Shown here: in pieces, positions 36,537 to 44,693 of the stretch
How positions within the stretch are numbered: the stretch's first letter is position 1
Layout: every line of letters starts with the position of its first letter
DNA from: Methylobacterium sp. J-067
Lineage (GTDB): Bacteria > Pseudomonadota > Alphaproteobacteria > Rhizobiales > Beijerinckiaceae
Length of the DNA: 64,000 bases
Direction: 5' to 3'
Assembly (NCBI RefSeq): GCF_022829465.1
Contig: NZ_JAKSXZ010000097.1
Coordinates: forward strand, 124,001-188,000
Program-made: the position numbers and the translations under genes
The notes under the pieces: generated by a model
Databases searched by the model: none
What the model saw: the letters and a program-made list of their open reading frames with translations, nothing else
Told to the model about the DNA's origin: nothing

Positions 36537-38270
36537 ATGAATGCCAGCGTGACCATGAACCGCGATGCGGTCGGCGCGCCGGGCGGGTCGGCCATGCGGC
36601 CGTGGCTCGCCGCCTATCCGCCGGGCATGCCGGCCGAGATCGACGTCGCCAGCCTGAAGACGCTGCCGGAGCTGTTCGCGCACAGCATCGCCACCTTCCC
36701 CGACAGGCCGGCGGCGACGTGCTTCGGCTCGGACCTGACCTATGCCGAACTCGGCCGGCAGGCGCGGGCGCTCGCCGCCTACCTTCAGGCCGATGGCGTC
36801 GCCAAGGGCGACCGGGTGGCGATCATGCTGCCGAACGTGCCGACCTACGTGGTCGCCATCGTTGCGGTGCATCTCGCCGGGGCGGTCGTCGTCAACATCA
36901 ACCCGCTCTACACGAGCCGCGAGATGGCGGCGCAGGTGTCCGATTCCGGCGCCCGCGTGCTGATCGTGCTGGAGAACTTCGCCCACACCGTCGCGGGCGC
37001 CCTCGACGAGATCGATTTGCGCCGGGTGATCGTCGCCGGCCCCGGCGATGGGCTCGGGCTGAAGGGGCAGGCGATCAACCTCGCCAGCCGCCACCTGCGC
37101 AAGGCGGTGCCGGCCTTCACGCTGCCCGCTGGGATGGCCGTGCGCTACGCCGTCGCCCAGAAGACCCGGGCCACCCTGCGCCCGGTGCCCGTCGCCCCGG
37201 ACGACCTCGCCTTCCTGCAATATACCGGCGGCACGACCGGCGTCGCCAAGGGGGCGATGCTCACGCACCGCAACGTCTCGGCCAATGTCGAGCAATGCGT
37301 GACGTGGTTCCAATCGACCGATACGAGCCGGCTTCGGGTCACGGTCACGGCCTTGCCGCTCTACCACATCTTTGCGCTGACGGCCTGTTTCCTGTTCGCC
37401 GTGCGAACCGGCGGCAGCTGCCTGCTGATCCCGAACCCCCGCGACTGCGACGGCTTCGTGAAGACGCTTTCGCGCACGCGCTTCACCGGGCTCGCCGGGG
37501 TGAACACCCTGTTCAACATGCTGGTGAACCACCCGAAGATCGGGACGGTGGATTTCTCCCACCTCGATTTCGTCATCGGAGGCGGCACCGCCGTGCAGAG
37601 CGCCGTCGCCGCGCAGTGGAAGGCGCTGACGGGCAAGGCGATCGTGGAGGGCTACGGCCTGTCGGAGACCTCCCCCGTCCTCTGCGCCAATCCCTACGCG
37701 CTGCAGGATTTCAGCGGCACCATCGGCTACCCGCTGCCCTCGACGGACGTCTCGATCCGCGACGGGGACGGCGAGCCGGTGCCCCCCGGCGAACGCGGCG
37801 AACTCTGCGCGCAAGGTCCGCAGGTGATGAGCGGCTACTGGAACCGGCCGGACGAGACCGACCGGGTGATGACCCAGGACGGCTATTTCCGCACGGGCGA
37901 CATCGCGGTGATGGACGAGGGCGGCCAAGTCCGCATCGTGGACCGGCTCAAGGACATGATCCTCGTCTCGGGCTTCAACGTCTATCCGAACGAGGTCGAG
38001 GACGTGATGGCCTCGCACCCGGCCGTGCTCGAATGCGCCGTCGTCGGAACGCCCTACGCCGAGACCGGCGAGATGGTGGTGGCTCACGTCGTCCTGAAGG
38101 ACCCGACCGTCACGAAAGATGCCCTGCGCGCCTACGCCCGCACGCAGCTCACCGGCTACAAGGTGCCGCGCACGGTGGTGCTGCACGATGCCCTGCCGAA
38201 GACCAATGTCGGCAAGGTGCTGCGGCGGGTCCTGCGCGACGAGACGCCGCCGGGACCGGACGCGACGTAA
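36537..38270 (+). CDS. Long-chain acyl-CoA ligase (AMP-dependent synthetase)
   Basis: The product is 577 residues of the adenylate-forming family. Motifs: the P-loop YTGGTTGVAKGAMLTHRN (about 229-246), YGLSETSPV, YFRTGDIAVMDEGG, DMILVSGFNVYPNEVEDV and the C-terminal catalytic lysine in KTNVGKVLRR. This suggests activation of fatty acids by FadD-type chemistry. The chain length is not deducible. It has a GGGAGA ribosome-binding site and stands alone in the operon sense. Confidence 0.92.
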   Translation: MNASVTMNRDAVGAPGGSAMRPWLAAYPPGMPAEIDVASLKTLPELFAHSIATFPDRPAATCFGSDLTYAELGRQARALAAYLQADGVAKGDRVAIMLPNVPTYVVAIVAVHLAGAVVVNINPLYTSREMAAQVSDSGARVLIVLENFAHTVAGALDEIDLRRVIVAGPGDGLGLKGQAINLASRHLRKAVPAFTLPAGMAVRYAVAQKTRATLRPVPVAPDDLAFLQYTGGTTGVAKGAMLTHRNVSANVEQCVTWFQSTDTSRLRVTVTALPLYHIFALTACFLFAVRTGGSCLLIPNPRDCDGFVKTLSRTRFTGLAGVNTLFNMLVNHPKIGTVDFSHLDFVIGGGTAVQSAVAAQWKALTGKAIVEGYGLSETSPVLCANPYALQDFSGTIGYPLPSTDVSIRDGDGEPVPPGERGELCAQGPQVMSGYWNRPDETDRVMTQDGYFRTGDIAVMDEGGQVRIVDRLKDMILVSGFNVYPNEVEDVMASHPAVLECAVVGTPYAETGEMVVAHVVLKDPTVTKDALRAYARTQLTGYKVPRTVVLHDALPKTNVGKVLRRVLRDETPPGPDAT

Positions 38271-38375
38271 CCTCGCGGGCCTCCTCGCCGAATGGTGAGG
38301 TGGGCCGGCTTGTCCGGCCCGCGTTCCGGCCCGATCTCCCGTTACGAGATCGCGGCACGAGGCAGGGAGAGAACC

Positions 38376-39323
38376 ATGTTGATCAGGCGCCATCGCGGGT
38401 GGGAGATCCCCGAATCCCAAGCCACGCCTGAGACGATATTCCTCAACCGGCGCAGCCTGATCGGTAGCGCGGCGGGTCTGGCGGCGGGTTCGCTCATCGG
38501 CGGACGGGCCTTCGCGGCGGGCGACGCCGGTGCCTACCCGGCCCCGCGCAACGACGCCTACACGCTCGACCGCGCGGTGACGCCCGAGCGGTTCAGCGGC
38601 GACTACAACAACTTCTACGAATTCAGCATGTCCAAGACGGTCCTTCCGGCCGCCAACGCGCTGAAGACCTCGCCCTGGACGGTGAAGATCGACGGCCTCG
38701 TGGAGAAGCCGTTCGAGATCGGCGTCGATGACCTGATCAAGAAGATCGGGCTCGAAGAGCGGCTGTATCGCCACCGCTGCGTCGAGGCGTGGTCGATGGC
38801 CGTGCCGTGGACCGGCTTCCCGCTCTCGAAGCTCGTGGCCTTGGCCAAGCCGACCTCCGGCGCGAAATACGTGCGCTTCGAGACCTTCATGGACAAGTCG
38901 GTCGCGCCGGGCCAGCGGGTCTTCTACTACCCCTGGCCCTATATCGAGGGCCTGACCATGGCCGAGGCCGGCAACGACCTGCCCTTCGTCGTCACCGGCA
39001 TCTACGGCAAGCCCCTGCCGAACCAGTTCGGCGCACCAATCCGCATCGCGGTGCCGTGGAAGTACGGCTTCAAGTCCGCGAAATCGATCGTGAAGATGTC
39101 CTTCACCGCCGACCGGCCCAAGACCTTCTGGGAGGGGCTGCAGGCCTCGGAATATGGCTTCTGGGCCAACGTGAACCCGGCCGTGCCGCATCCCCGGTGG
39201 AGCCAGGCAAGCGAGCGGGTGCTCGGCACCGACCAGCGCGTCCCCACGCTGATCTACAACGGCTACGGCGAGCAGGTGGCGGGGCTCTACAAGGGCATGG
39301 AGGGCGAGCGGCTGTTCGTCTAG
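38376..39323 (+). CDS. msrP: Periplasmic methionine-sulfoxide reductase MsrP
   Basis: The product is 315 residues, a molybdopterin enzyme (formerly YedY) that repairs oxidised methionines in periplasmic proteins. It begins with a twin-arginine signal (NRRSLIGSAAGLAAG, arginines 25-26) and has the molybdenum-ligating Cys135 in YRHRCVEAW. The ATG at 38376 was chosen for its GGCAGGGAGA ribosome-binding site. Its usual membrane partner msrQ (heme b) is not adjacent; the neighbours are an acyl-CoA ligase and an oxidoreductase. Confidence 0.95.
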   Translation: MLIRRHRGWEIPESQATPETIFLNRRSLIGSAAGLAAGSLIGGRAFAAGDAGAYPAPRNDAYTLDRAVTPERFSGDYNNFYEFSMSKTVLPAANALKTSPWTVKIDGLVEKPFEIGVDDLIKKIGLEERLYRHRCVEAWSMAVPWTGFPLSKLVALAKPTSGAKYVRFETFMDKSVAPGQRVFYYPWPYIEGLTMAEAGNDLPFVVTGIYGKPLPNQFGAPIRIAVPWKYGFKSAKSIVKMSFTADRPKTFWEGLQASEYGFWANVNPAVPHPRWSQASERVLGTDQRVPTLIYNGYGEQVAGLYKGMEGERLFV

Positions 39324-39339
39324 CCGCCCGCCTCCGGGC

Positions 39340-40356
39340 TCACATCTCCAGGCAGATTTTCCCGAAGTGGCGGTTGCTCTCCTGGTGCTTGAACGCCTCG
39401 ACTAGGGCGTCGAGGGGGTAGCGGCTGTCGATGACCGGCCTCATGCCGTTGGCATCGATGGCCCTCACCATATCCTGCTGCTGCCGGCGGCTGCCGACGA
39501 GCACGCCCTGGAGGCGCAATTGCCGGATCAGGGCGGGCACAACCTGCAACGAGCCGGCGACGCCGGTGAGGATGCCGATCACCGAGATGTGGCCGCCCGT
39601 CCGGGTGGCCTCCATCGATTGCTCCAGGGTGCCGGGGCCGCCCACTTCGATGACGTGGTCGACGCCCCGGCCGCCGGTGATCTTCCGCGCGGTCTCGCCC
39701 CAGGCGGCGTCCTGCTTGTAATTGATGAGGTGGTCGGCCCCGAGCGCCTGGAGCCGCGAGAGCTTCTCGTCCGATGAGGAGGTCGCGATCACCGTCGCCC
39801 CGGCCATCTTGGCGAATTGCAGGGCGAAGACCGACACGCCCCCCGACCCCTGCACCAGCACCGTGTCCCCCGCCTTCACCCTCCCGTCGTCGTGGAGCGC
39901 CCGCCACGCGGTCAGGCCGGCGGTGGTGAGCGTCGCCGCCTCGGCATGGTCCCAGCCGGCCGGGGCATGGGTGAAGGCCGTCGCCGGGGCGGTGATCGCC
40001 TCGCGGGCATAGCCGTCGACCCCGTCGCCCGGAACGGTCGCGAAGCCGACGACCTCGGGCCGCCCATCCAGCCAGGTCGGGAAGAAGGTGCTGACCACAT
40101 GGTCGCCGAGGGCGAAGTCCGCGACGCCCGGCCCGACCGCCGTGACCTCGCCCGCCCCGTCGGACATCGGGATGCGCTCCTCCGGCGGGCCCCACATGCC
40201 GCTGACCACGGCGAAGTCGTGGTAGTTCAGCGAACTCGCCCGCAGCCGCACCGTGACCTCGCCGAAGCCGGGCTCCGGCACCGGGCGCTCCGTCACGCTC
40301 ACCCGCTCGAACCCGCCGCCGGCCCCGACGACGAGCGCCTTCGTCATCTCACCCAT
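39340..40356 (-). CDS. NAD(P)-dependent zinc-type alcohol dehydrogenase/quinone reductase family
   Basis: The product is 338 residues of the medium-chain dehydrogenase/reductase superfamily. The nucleotide-binding site VLVQGSGGVSVFALQFAKMAGA is clear, and the catalytic domain begins with LRASSLNYHDFAVVSGMWG. The usual catalytic-zinc cysteine is not obvious, so a quinone-reductase-like enzyme is as likely as an alcohol dehydrogenase. A strong GGGAGGTGA precedes ATG 40356. It converges with msrP. Confidence 0.88.
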   Translation of the reverse strand: MGEMTKALVVGAGGGFERVSVTERPVPEPGFGEVTVRLRASSLNYHDFAVVSGMWGPPEERIPMSDGAGEVTAVGPGVADFALGDHVVSTFFPTWLDGRPEVVGFATVPGDGVDGYAREAITAPATAFTHAPAGWDHAEAATLTTAGLTAWRALHDDGRVKAGDTVLVQGSGGVSVFALQFAKMAGATVIATSSSDEKLSRLQALGADHLINYKQDAAWGETARKITGGRGVDHVIEVGGPGTLEQSMEATRTGGHISVIGILTGVAGSLQVVPALIRQLRLQGVLVGSRRQQQDMVRAIDANGMRPVIDSRYPLDALVEAFKHQESNRHFGKICLEM

Positions 40357-40496
40357 ACTCACCTCCCGGTTGCATCCGCGACCGGGACATAGCGCAGCCT
40401 CCCCGCCAGGGGATGCCGGCGGGACCGCCAATCGAAGAGGGCTCGGCAACGCCAAGTTGCGATTGGTATGGTTAACCAACCGAGGGTTGCAGCTTC

Positions 40497-40520
40497 CGCA
40501 AAATTCCCCGCGGTTTTGCG
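40497..40520 (-). terminator. Possible terminator after the LysR gene
   Basis: A perfect 7-bp stem (CGCAAAA and TTTTGCG) with a 10-base GC-rich loop lies just after the LysR stop codon (40522). The stem itself contains the T-run rather than being followed by one, so the call is weak. Confidence 0.35.
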
Positions 40521-40521
40521 T

Positions 40522-41412
40522 TCAATAGGTCCAGCGTTGGGCTTTCTGGACGAGGAAGTCGCGGAACGCCTGCACCCTGGCCACGGAGCGCATCTCCTCG
40601 GCATAGACGAGGTAGCTCTCCAGCGTCGGCATGTCGGTTTCCCGCAGCACCTGCACGAGGTTGTCGTCCCCATCGACGGCGTAGTCGGGCAGGATGCCGA
40701 TGCCGGCACCGGCCTCCATCGCCCGCTGCAGGGCGCCGATGTTGTTCACCGTCAGGTGGACCGGCCGCCGCTCACGCCCGTCGCGCCCGGCATCGGCCAG
40801 CCAATGCGCCGCCAGCAGGTAGGACGGCTCGTTGCCGCCGAAGGAGACGATGCGGTGCTCGTCGAGCTCCTGCACGGTCTTCGGCTCACCGAACCGCTTG
40901 ACGTAATCCTGGCTCGCGAAGGCGTGGTAATGCACCGTGAACAGCCGCCGCTGGATTAGGTCCGGCTGGGCGGGACGGCGCATGCGGATCGCCACGTCGG
41001 CCTCGCGCATCGCGAGGTCCAACTCCTCGTTGGTGAGGATCATCTCGATCCGTACATCCGGGTAGAGGTCGAGGAATTCGCCCACCCGCTGGGACAGCCA
41101 CGACACGCCGAGGCCGACCGTCGTGGTCACCTTGAGATCGCCGGTCGGGCGCTCCGATGTCTCGACGAGGCGCGCCCGGGTGTTCTCCAGGCGCAGCTTC
41201 ATGTCCTTGGCGGCGCGGAACAGCAGATCGCCCTGCTCGGTGAGGATCAGCCCGCGGGCATGCCGGTGGAACAGCGGCGCCTTCAGCTCCCGCTCGAGGG
41301 CGCTGATCTGGCGGCTCACCGCCGATTGGCTCAGCCCGATATCGTCCCCGGCCTTCGTGAAGCTGCCCGCCTCGGCGACGTTCAGGAAGATACGAATCTT
41401 GTCCCAGTCCAA
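40522..41412 (-). CDS. LysR-family transcriptional regulator
   Basis: The product is 296 residues. A winged helix-turn-helix fills the first 60 residues (FLNVAEAGSFTKAGDDIGLSQSAVSRQISALE), followed by a LysR substrate-binding domain with GNEPSYLL and IGILPDYAVDGDDNLV. The start is taken as TTG 41412 with GGGAG eight bases before it, giving the usual N-terminus LDWDKIRIF; an upstream ATG or TTG (41484/41499) would add about 30 unhomologous residues. It is downstream of trxB on the same strand, an arrangement also seen in other Rhizobiales. The effector is unknown. Confidence 0.9.
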   Translation of the reverse strand: MDWDKIRIFLNVAEAGSFTKAGDDIGLSQSAVSRQISALERELKAPLFHRHARGLILTEQGDLLFRAAKDMKLRLENTRARLVETSERPTGDLKVTTTVGLGVSWLSQRVGEFLDLYPDVRIEMILTNEELDLAMREADVAIRMRRPAQPDLIQRRLFTVHYHAFASQDYVKRFGEPKTVQELDEHRIVSFGGNEPSYLLAAHWLADAGRDGRERRPVHLTVNNIGALQRAMEAGAGIGILPDYAVDGDDNLVQVLRETDMPTLESYLVYAEEMRSVARVQAFRDFLVQKAQRWTY

Positions 41413-41638
41413 CGCGAGAACTCCCGGTCGTGCTGCGCCGCGGAGCCCGATGACCCGCTTCGGCTGGGCGGAAGCTGCCTCCATGCCCTCGACCGACAAC
41501 GCCGCTGGGCCGACATCAACGCCACCGTGCCATGCGATATACGCATTCCTGCGCGGAGAACAGACCTATGCGTTCGGCGCGGGCCTCCGAGACCCGACGA
41601 CCGGTGCATAATCCCGGGAAAAGCGGGGATGGCGTCGA

Positions 41639-42616
41639 TTATTCCGCCGCCGCGCGGGCCGGGCTCTCCCCGATCTCGAGATTGGCGAGGTACTTCTCGG
41701 CCTCCAGCGCCGCCATGCAGCCCATGCCGGCGGCGGTGATCGCCTGACGGTATACGTCGTCGGTGACGTCGCCCGCCGCGAACACGCCGGGAATCTCGGT
41801 CTCGGCGGTGCCCGGCTTCACGGTGAGGTAGCCGCCATCCCGCAGGGGCAGTTGGCCGTCGAAGATCGCCGTGGCGGGCTGGTGGCCGATGGCCACGAAC
41901 ACACCATCGGTCTTCACCTCGCTGATGTCGCCGTTGCGCGTGTCCTTCAGGCGGACGTGGGTGACGCTCGGCGCGGGCTTCTCGACGCCGCAAATCTCAT
42001 CGATCTGCTTGTGCCAGAGCACCTCAACGTTCGGGTGCTTGAACAGGCGCTCCTGCAAGATGCGCTCGGCGCGGAACTGGTCGCGACGGTGTACGACCGT
42101 GACCTTCTTGGCGATGTTGGCGAGATACAGCGCTTCCTCGACGGCGGTGTTGCCGCCACCGACCACCACGACCTCGCGGCCCCGGAAGAAGAAGCCGTCA
42201 CAGGTGGCGCAGGCGGAGACGCCGCCGCCCTGGAACTTCGCCTCGGAGGGCAGCCCGAGCCACTTGGCCTGGGCGCCGGTCGCGACGATGAGCGCGTCGC
42301 AGGAATAGGTCTCGCCGGAATCGGCTTCCAGCCGGAACGGCCGGGTCTTGAGATCGACCTTGGTGATGTATTCGGAAAGGATCTCGGTGCCGACATGCTC
42401 GGCCTGGGCGCGCATCTGCTCCATCAGCCACGGGCCCTGGATCGCCTCCGCGAAGCCGGGATAATTCTCGACATCGGTGGTGATCATCAGCTGTCCACCG
42501 GGCTGGAAGCCGGAGATCAACAGCGGCTTCACCATGGCGCGGGCAGCGTAGATCGCGGCGGTGTATCCGGCCGGGCCGGAGCCGACGATGATGAGCTTTG
42601 TGTGCGTGTGGGCCAT
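41639..42616 (-). CDS. trxB: Thioredoxin reductase TrxB
   Basis: The product is 325 residues. It contains the FAD-binding [16 protein letters not shown], the redox-active CATCDG, the NADPH-binding [12 protein letters not shown] and the C-terminal FAD motif [15 protein letters not shown]. It uses NADPH to reduce thioredoxin. It sits in a minus-strand run with the ELM1-like gene upstream (33 bases) and the LysR regulator downstream. Confidence 0.97.
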   Translation of the reverse strand: MAHTHTKLIIVGSGPAGYTAAIYAARAMVKPLLISGFQPGGQLMITTDVENYPGFAEAIQGPWLMEQMRAQAEHVGTEILSEYITKVDLKTRPFRLEADSGETYSCDALIVATGAQAKWLGLPSEAKFQGGGVSACATCDGFFFRGREVVVVGGGNTAVEEALYLANIAKKVTVVHRRDQFRAERILQERLFKHPNVEVLWHKQIDEICGVEKPAPSVTHVRLKDTRNGDISEVKTDGVFVAIGHQPATAIFDGQLPLRDGGYLTVKPGTAETEIPGVFAAGDVTDDVYRQAITAAGMGCMAALEAEKYLANLEIGESPARAAAE

Positions 42617-42649
42617 CAGTTTCGAACTCTTCGTCTTGCCGCAGGGGCG

Positions 42650-43621
42650 TCAATCTCGGCCACGGCGACGCGCAATATAGGCATCCGCGAGCGCCTGCGC
42701 GATCACCGGCGTCGCGTCGATGGGGGTATACCGCAGATCCGTGAGTCGTCCGTCAAAGTGCACGAGCGCGCCGGCACGCGCCAATGCCGCATACATCGCC
42801 CGGTGGCGGGGCGGCGTCCCCTCGATCTCGCAGAGCAGGACCGGCGCGCCCGTCGCCACGGCCTCGCTGACCATGTTTACCGAATCGGAGGTGACGACGA
42901 TCGCCTCGGCCAGCGCCAGCATGGCGAGGTACGGGTTCTCGCCGGTCCCGTCCCAGAAGTATCCGCCGGTCTCGGCCGCGAGGCGGCGAGCCGGTTCGCG
43001 TAGCCGCTCGGGTGTGCGGCGCGAGGCTGTGACCATTAGCGAACAACTCATCGTCGTGAGCTGGCGCAGTTGAGCGAGCAGCCGCGCGATCACATCTTCC
43101 GAGAACCGGAGGTGTCGGCTGTCTCCGCCGAGCAGCACCGCGACGCGCTGTCCCGCGAGGGGCGCTAGGCGCGGATCGGGCGCCGCTCGTGCTGCGTCCA
43201 GCCTCGCTGCGGAAACGCGGTGCGGGGAGGTGATCGTGCAGAGCGCGTTGGAGCCGCGCAGCGAATCGTGCTCCGGCACCCAGATGAAGTCGGCGGTACC
43301 GGCGCCCGTGCGAGGGTCCTTGAGGAAGGCCGTGAAGCCGACGCCGAGCCGCCGGCAGGCGCGCAGGTACGGCACCGCCCGACGCCCGGAGGCGATGACC
43401 AAATCGGGGAGGGGACCGTGCAGGGCGCCGCCGGGCCGGCGCGGTCCCTGTCGCGGATCGGTGGGCCCCCAGGGCGCAAACCACCCGAACGGGCCTGATG
43501 CCGGGATCCGGCGCAGTTCCGCATCGAGGCCCAGGCACTCAGCGAGGCCGAGGCACTGATTCTCGTCGCCGGCCTTGCCGTCCGTGACGATCCAGGCGCG
43601 CAGGCCGGCGAGGCCGGGCAT
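42650..43621 (-). CDS. ELM1-family protein (mitochondrial-fission-type glycosyltransferase-like)
   Basis: The product is 323 residues and matches the family named after plant ELM1, widespread in alphaproteobacteria: WIVTDGKAGDENQCLGLAECLGL at the N-terminus, RRAVPYLRACRRLG, VAVLLGGDSRHLRF and VVTSDSVNMVSEAVATGAPV. The fold is like GT-B glycosyltransferases. Its bacterial function is unknown. It begins two bases after the preceding exported-protein gene and is probably cotranscribed with it. Confidence 0.85.
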   Translation of the reverse strand: MPGLAGLRAWIVTDGKAGDENQCLGLAECLGLDAELRRIPASGPFGWFAPWGPTDPRQGPRRPGGALHGPLPDLVIASGRRAVPYLRACRRLGVGFTAFLKDPRTGAGTADFIWVPEHDSLRGSNALCTITSPHRVSAARLDAARAAPDPRLAPLAGQRVAVLLGGDSRHLRFSEDVIARLLAQLRQLTTMSCSLMVTASRRTPERLREPARRLAAETGGYFWDGTGENPYLAMLALAEAIVVTSDSVNMVSEAVATGAPVLLCEIEGTPPRHRAMYAALARAGALVHFDGRLTDLRYTPIDATPVIAQALADAYIARRRGRD

Positions 43622-43623
43622 TG

Positions 43624-44124
43624 CTAGTCCCGCGGCAGGTCGCGGGCGAGCCACTGGGCGTAGATGTCGGCGATCACCGCAACGCGCCGACGCTCGTTGG
43701 CGGGGTCGTACCACGCTCCGCCATAGCTCGACGGTGTCGCAGTCAATTGGTGGTGCCGGCCCAACACCTCACCCCGGCGCCCGACCAGGAGAGCGTCGCC
43801 CTCCAGATAGTCGTTCTGCGTCCCGCCGAGGCCGAGCCGTCCGCCGCCATTGCCGACATAGTCGCGCAGCGACAGGCCGGTGAGCACGACGACGAGGCTG
43901 GGTCCGCGCCCGCCGATACGATCCGCAAGGTTCTTCCGCAGGGCCGCCGTCAGGTCGGCCGCCATCGCCTCGGCCGGCAATCCACCGCTCTTGGCGAGCA
44001 GTGGCCGCGCATCGACACGCACGTCGGAGAAGAGCGGCGTCGGCGGGAAATCACCTGCCAACGCCGAACCACAAAGGGCAGCGAGGGCCGCGAGACCGGC
44101 GGCCAGCCGAAAGCGACGCGCCAT
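43624..44124 (-). CDS. Exported DUF3313-like protein, unknown function
   Basis: The product is 166 residues with a signal peptide (residues 4-22, cleavage near SALAGD). The mature part contains PPTPLFSDVRVDARPLL, a segment RGPSLVVVLTGLSLRDYVG and ends YAQWLARDLPRD. It has weak resemblance to DUF3313-type periplasmic proteins, but the family is not certain. The ATG at 44124 follows the greA stop by four bases; one five codons upstream would overlap greA. Confidence 0.55.
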   Translation of the reverse strand: MARRFRLAAGLAALAALCGSALAGDFPPTPLFSDVRVDARPLLAKSGGLPAEAMAADLTAALRKNLADRIGGRGPSLVVVLTGLSLRDYVGNGGGRLGLGGTQNDYLEGDALLVGRRGEVLGRHHQLTATPSSYGGAWYDPANERRRVAVIADIYAQWLARDLPRD

Positions 44125-44128
44125 CGGC

Positions 44129-44611
44129 TCAGCCGCCAAACCGGATCTCGACCACTTCGTAGGACTTGCCGCCGCCCGGCGTCGTCACTTCGACGGTGTC
44201 GCCCACGGCCTTGCCGATCAGCGCGCGGGCGATGGGCGAACCGATGGACACGCGGCCGGAGCGCACATCCGCTTCAGGCTCGCCGACGATCTGGTAGGTC
44301 TTCTCTTCCTCCGTGTCCTCGTCCACGAGTTTCACGGTGGCGCCGAAGATGATCTTGGAGCCGGACAGCTTGGCGACGTCGATTACCTCGGCACGGGCGA
44401 TCATGCTCTCGAGTTCCATCACCCGGCCCTCGTTATGGGACTGGGCTTCCTTGGCAGCGTGATACTCGGCGTTCTCGGACAGGTCGCCCAGGGCGCGCGC
44501 TTCCGCAATCGCCTGGATGATCCGCTGCCGCTCGACCTGCTGGCGATGCTTCAGCTCTTCTTCCAGGGCTGCATAGCCGCGGGTCGTGATCGGAACCTTG
44601 TCTATGCTCAT
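44129..44611 (-). CDS. greA: Transcription elongation factor GreA
   Basis: The product is 160 residues: an N-terminal coiled coil (about 8-75, with [20 protein letters not shown], the acidic tip that reaches the polymerase active site) and a C-terminal FKBP-like domain ending [12 protein letters not shown]. It stimulates RNA cleavage in backtracked RNA polymerase. It follows carB after 82 bases holding a terminator-like hairpin. Confidence 0.98.
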   Translation of the reverse strand: MSIDKVPITTRGYAALEEELKHRQQVERQRIIQAIAEARALGDLSENAEYHAAKEAQSHNEGRVMELESMIARAEVIDVAKLSGSKIIFGATVKLVDEDTEEEKTYQIVGEPEADVRSGRVSIGSPIARALIGKAVGDTVEVTTPGGGKSYEVVEIRFGG

Positions 44612-44633
44612 TGTCTCGCGCCGTAATGAAGAA

Positions 44634-44665
44634 GCCCGGCCGGGAGCGGGTCACTCCCTCCGGGC
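44634..44665 (-). terminator. Terminator-like hairpin between carB and greA
   Basis: On the minus strand GCCCGG and CCGGGC, with inner GGGAG/CTCCC pairs, form a long interrupted stem followed by TTCTTC. It could end the carB transcript before greA, or attenuate read-through. Confidence 0.5.
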
Positions 44666-44693
44666 CCTGATAGTGTTACCGGGGCCTGCAACT

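Noticed and set aside
36417..39191. A 924-residue minus-strand frame across the acyl-CoA ligase and msrP genes
   Set aside because: It is the antisense shadow of two well-recognised genes; composition is not protein-like.
41535..41575. An ACGCAT...ATGCGT inverted repeat between trxB and the LysR gene as a LysR operator
   Set aside because: LysR genes usually bind a site between divergent genes, while here both genes point the same way; the arms are 6 bases and lie 20 bases apart, which is weak support.
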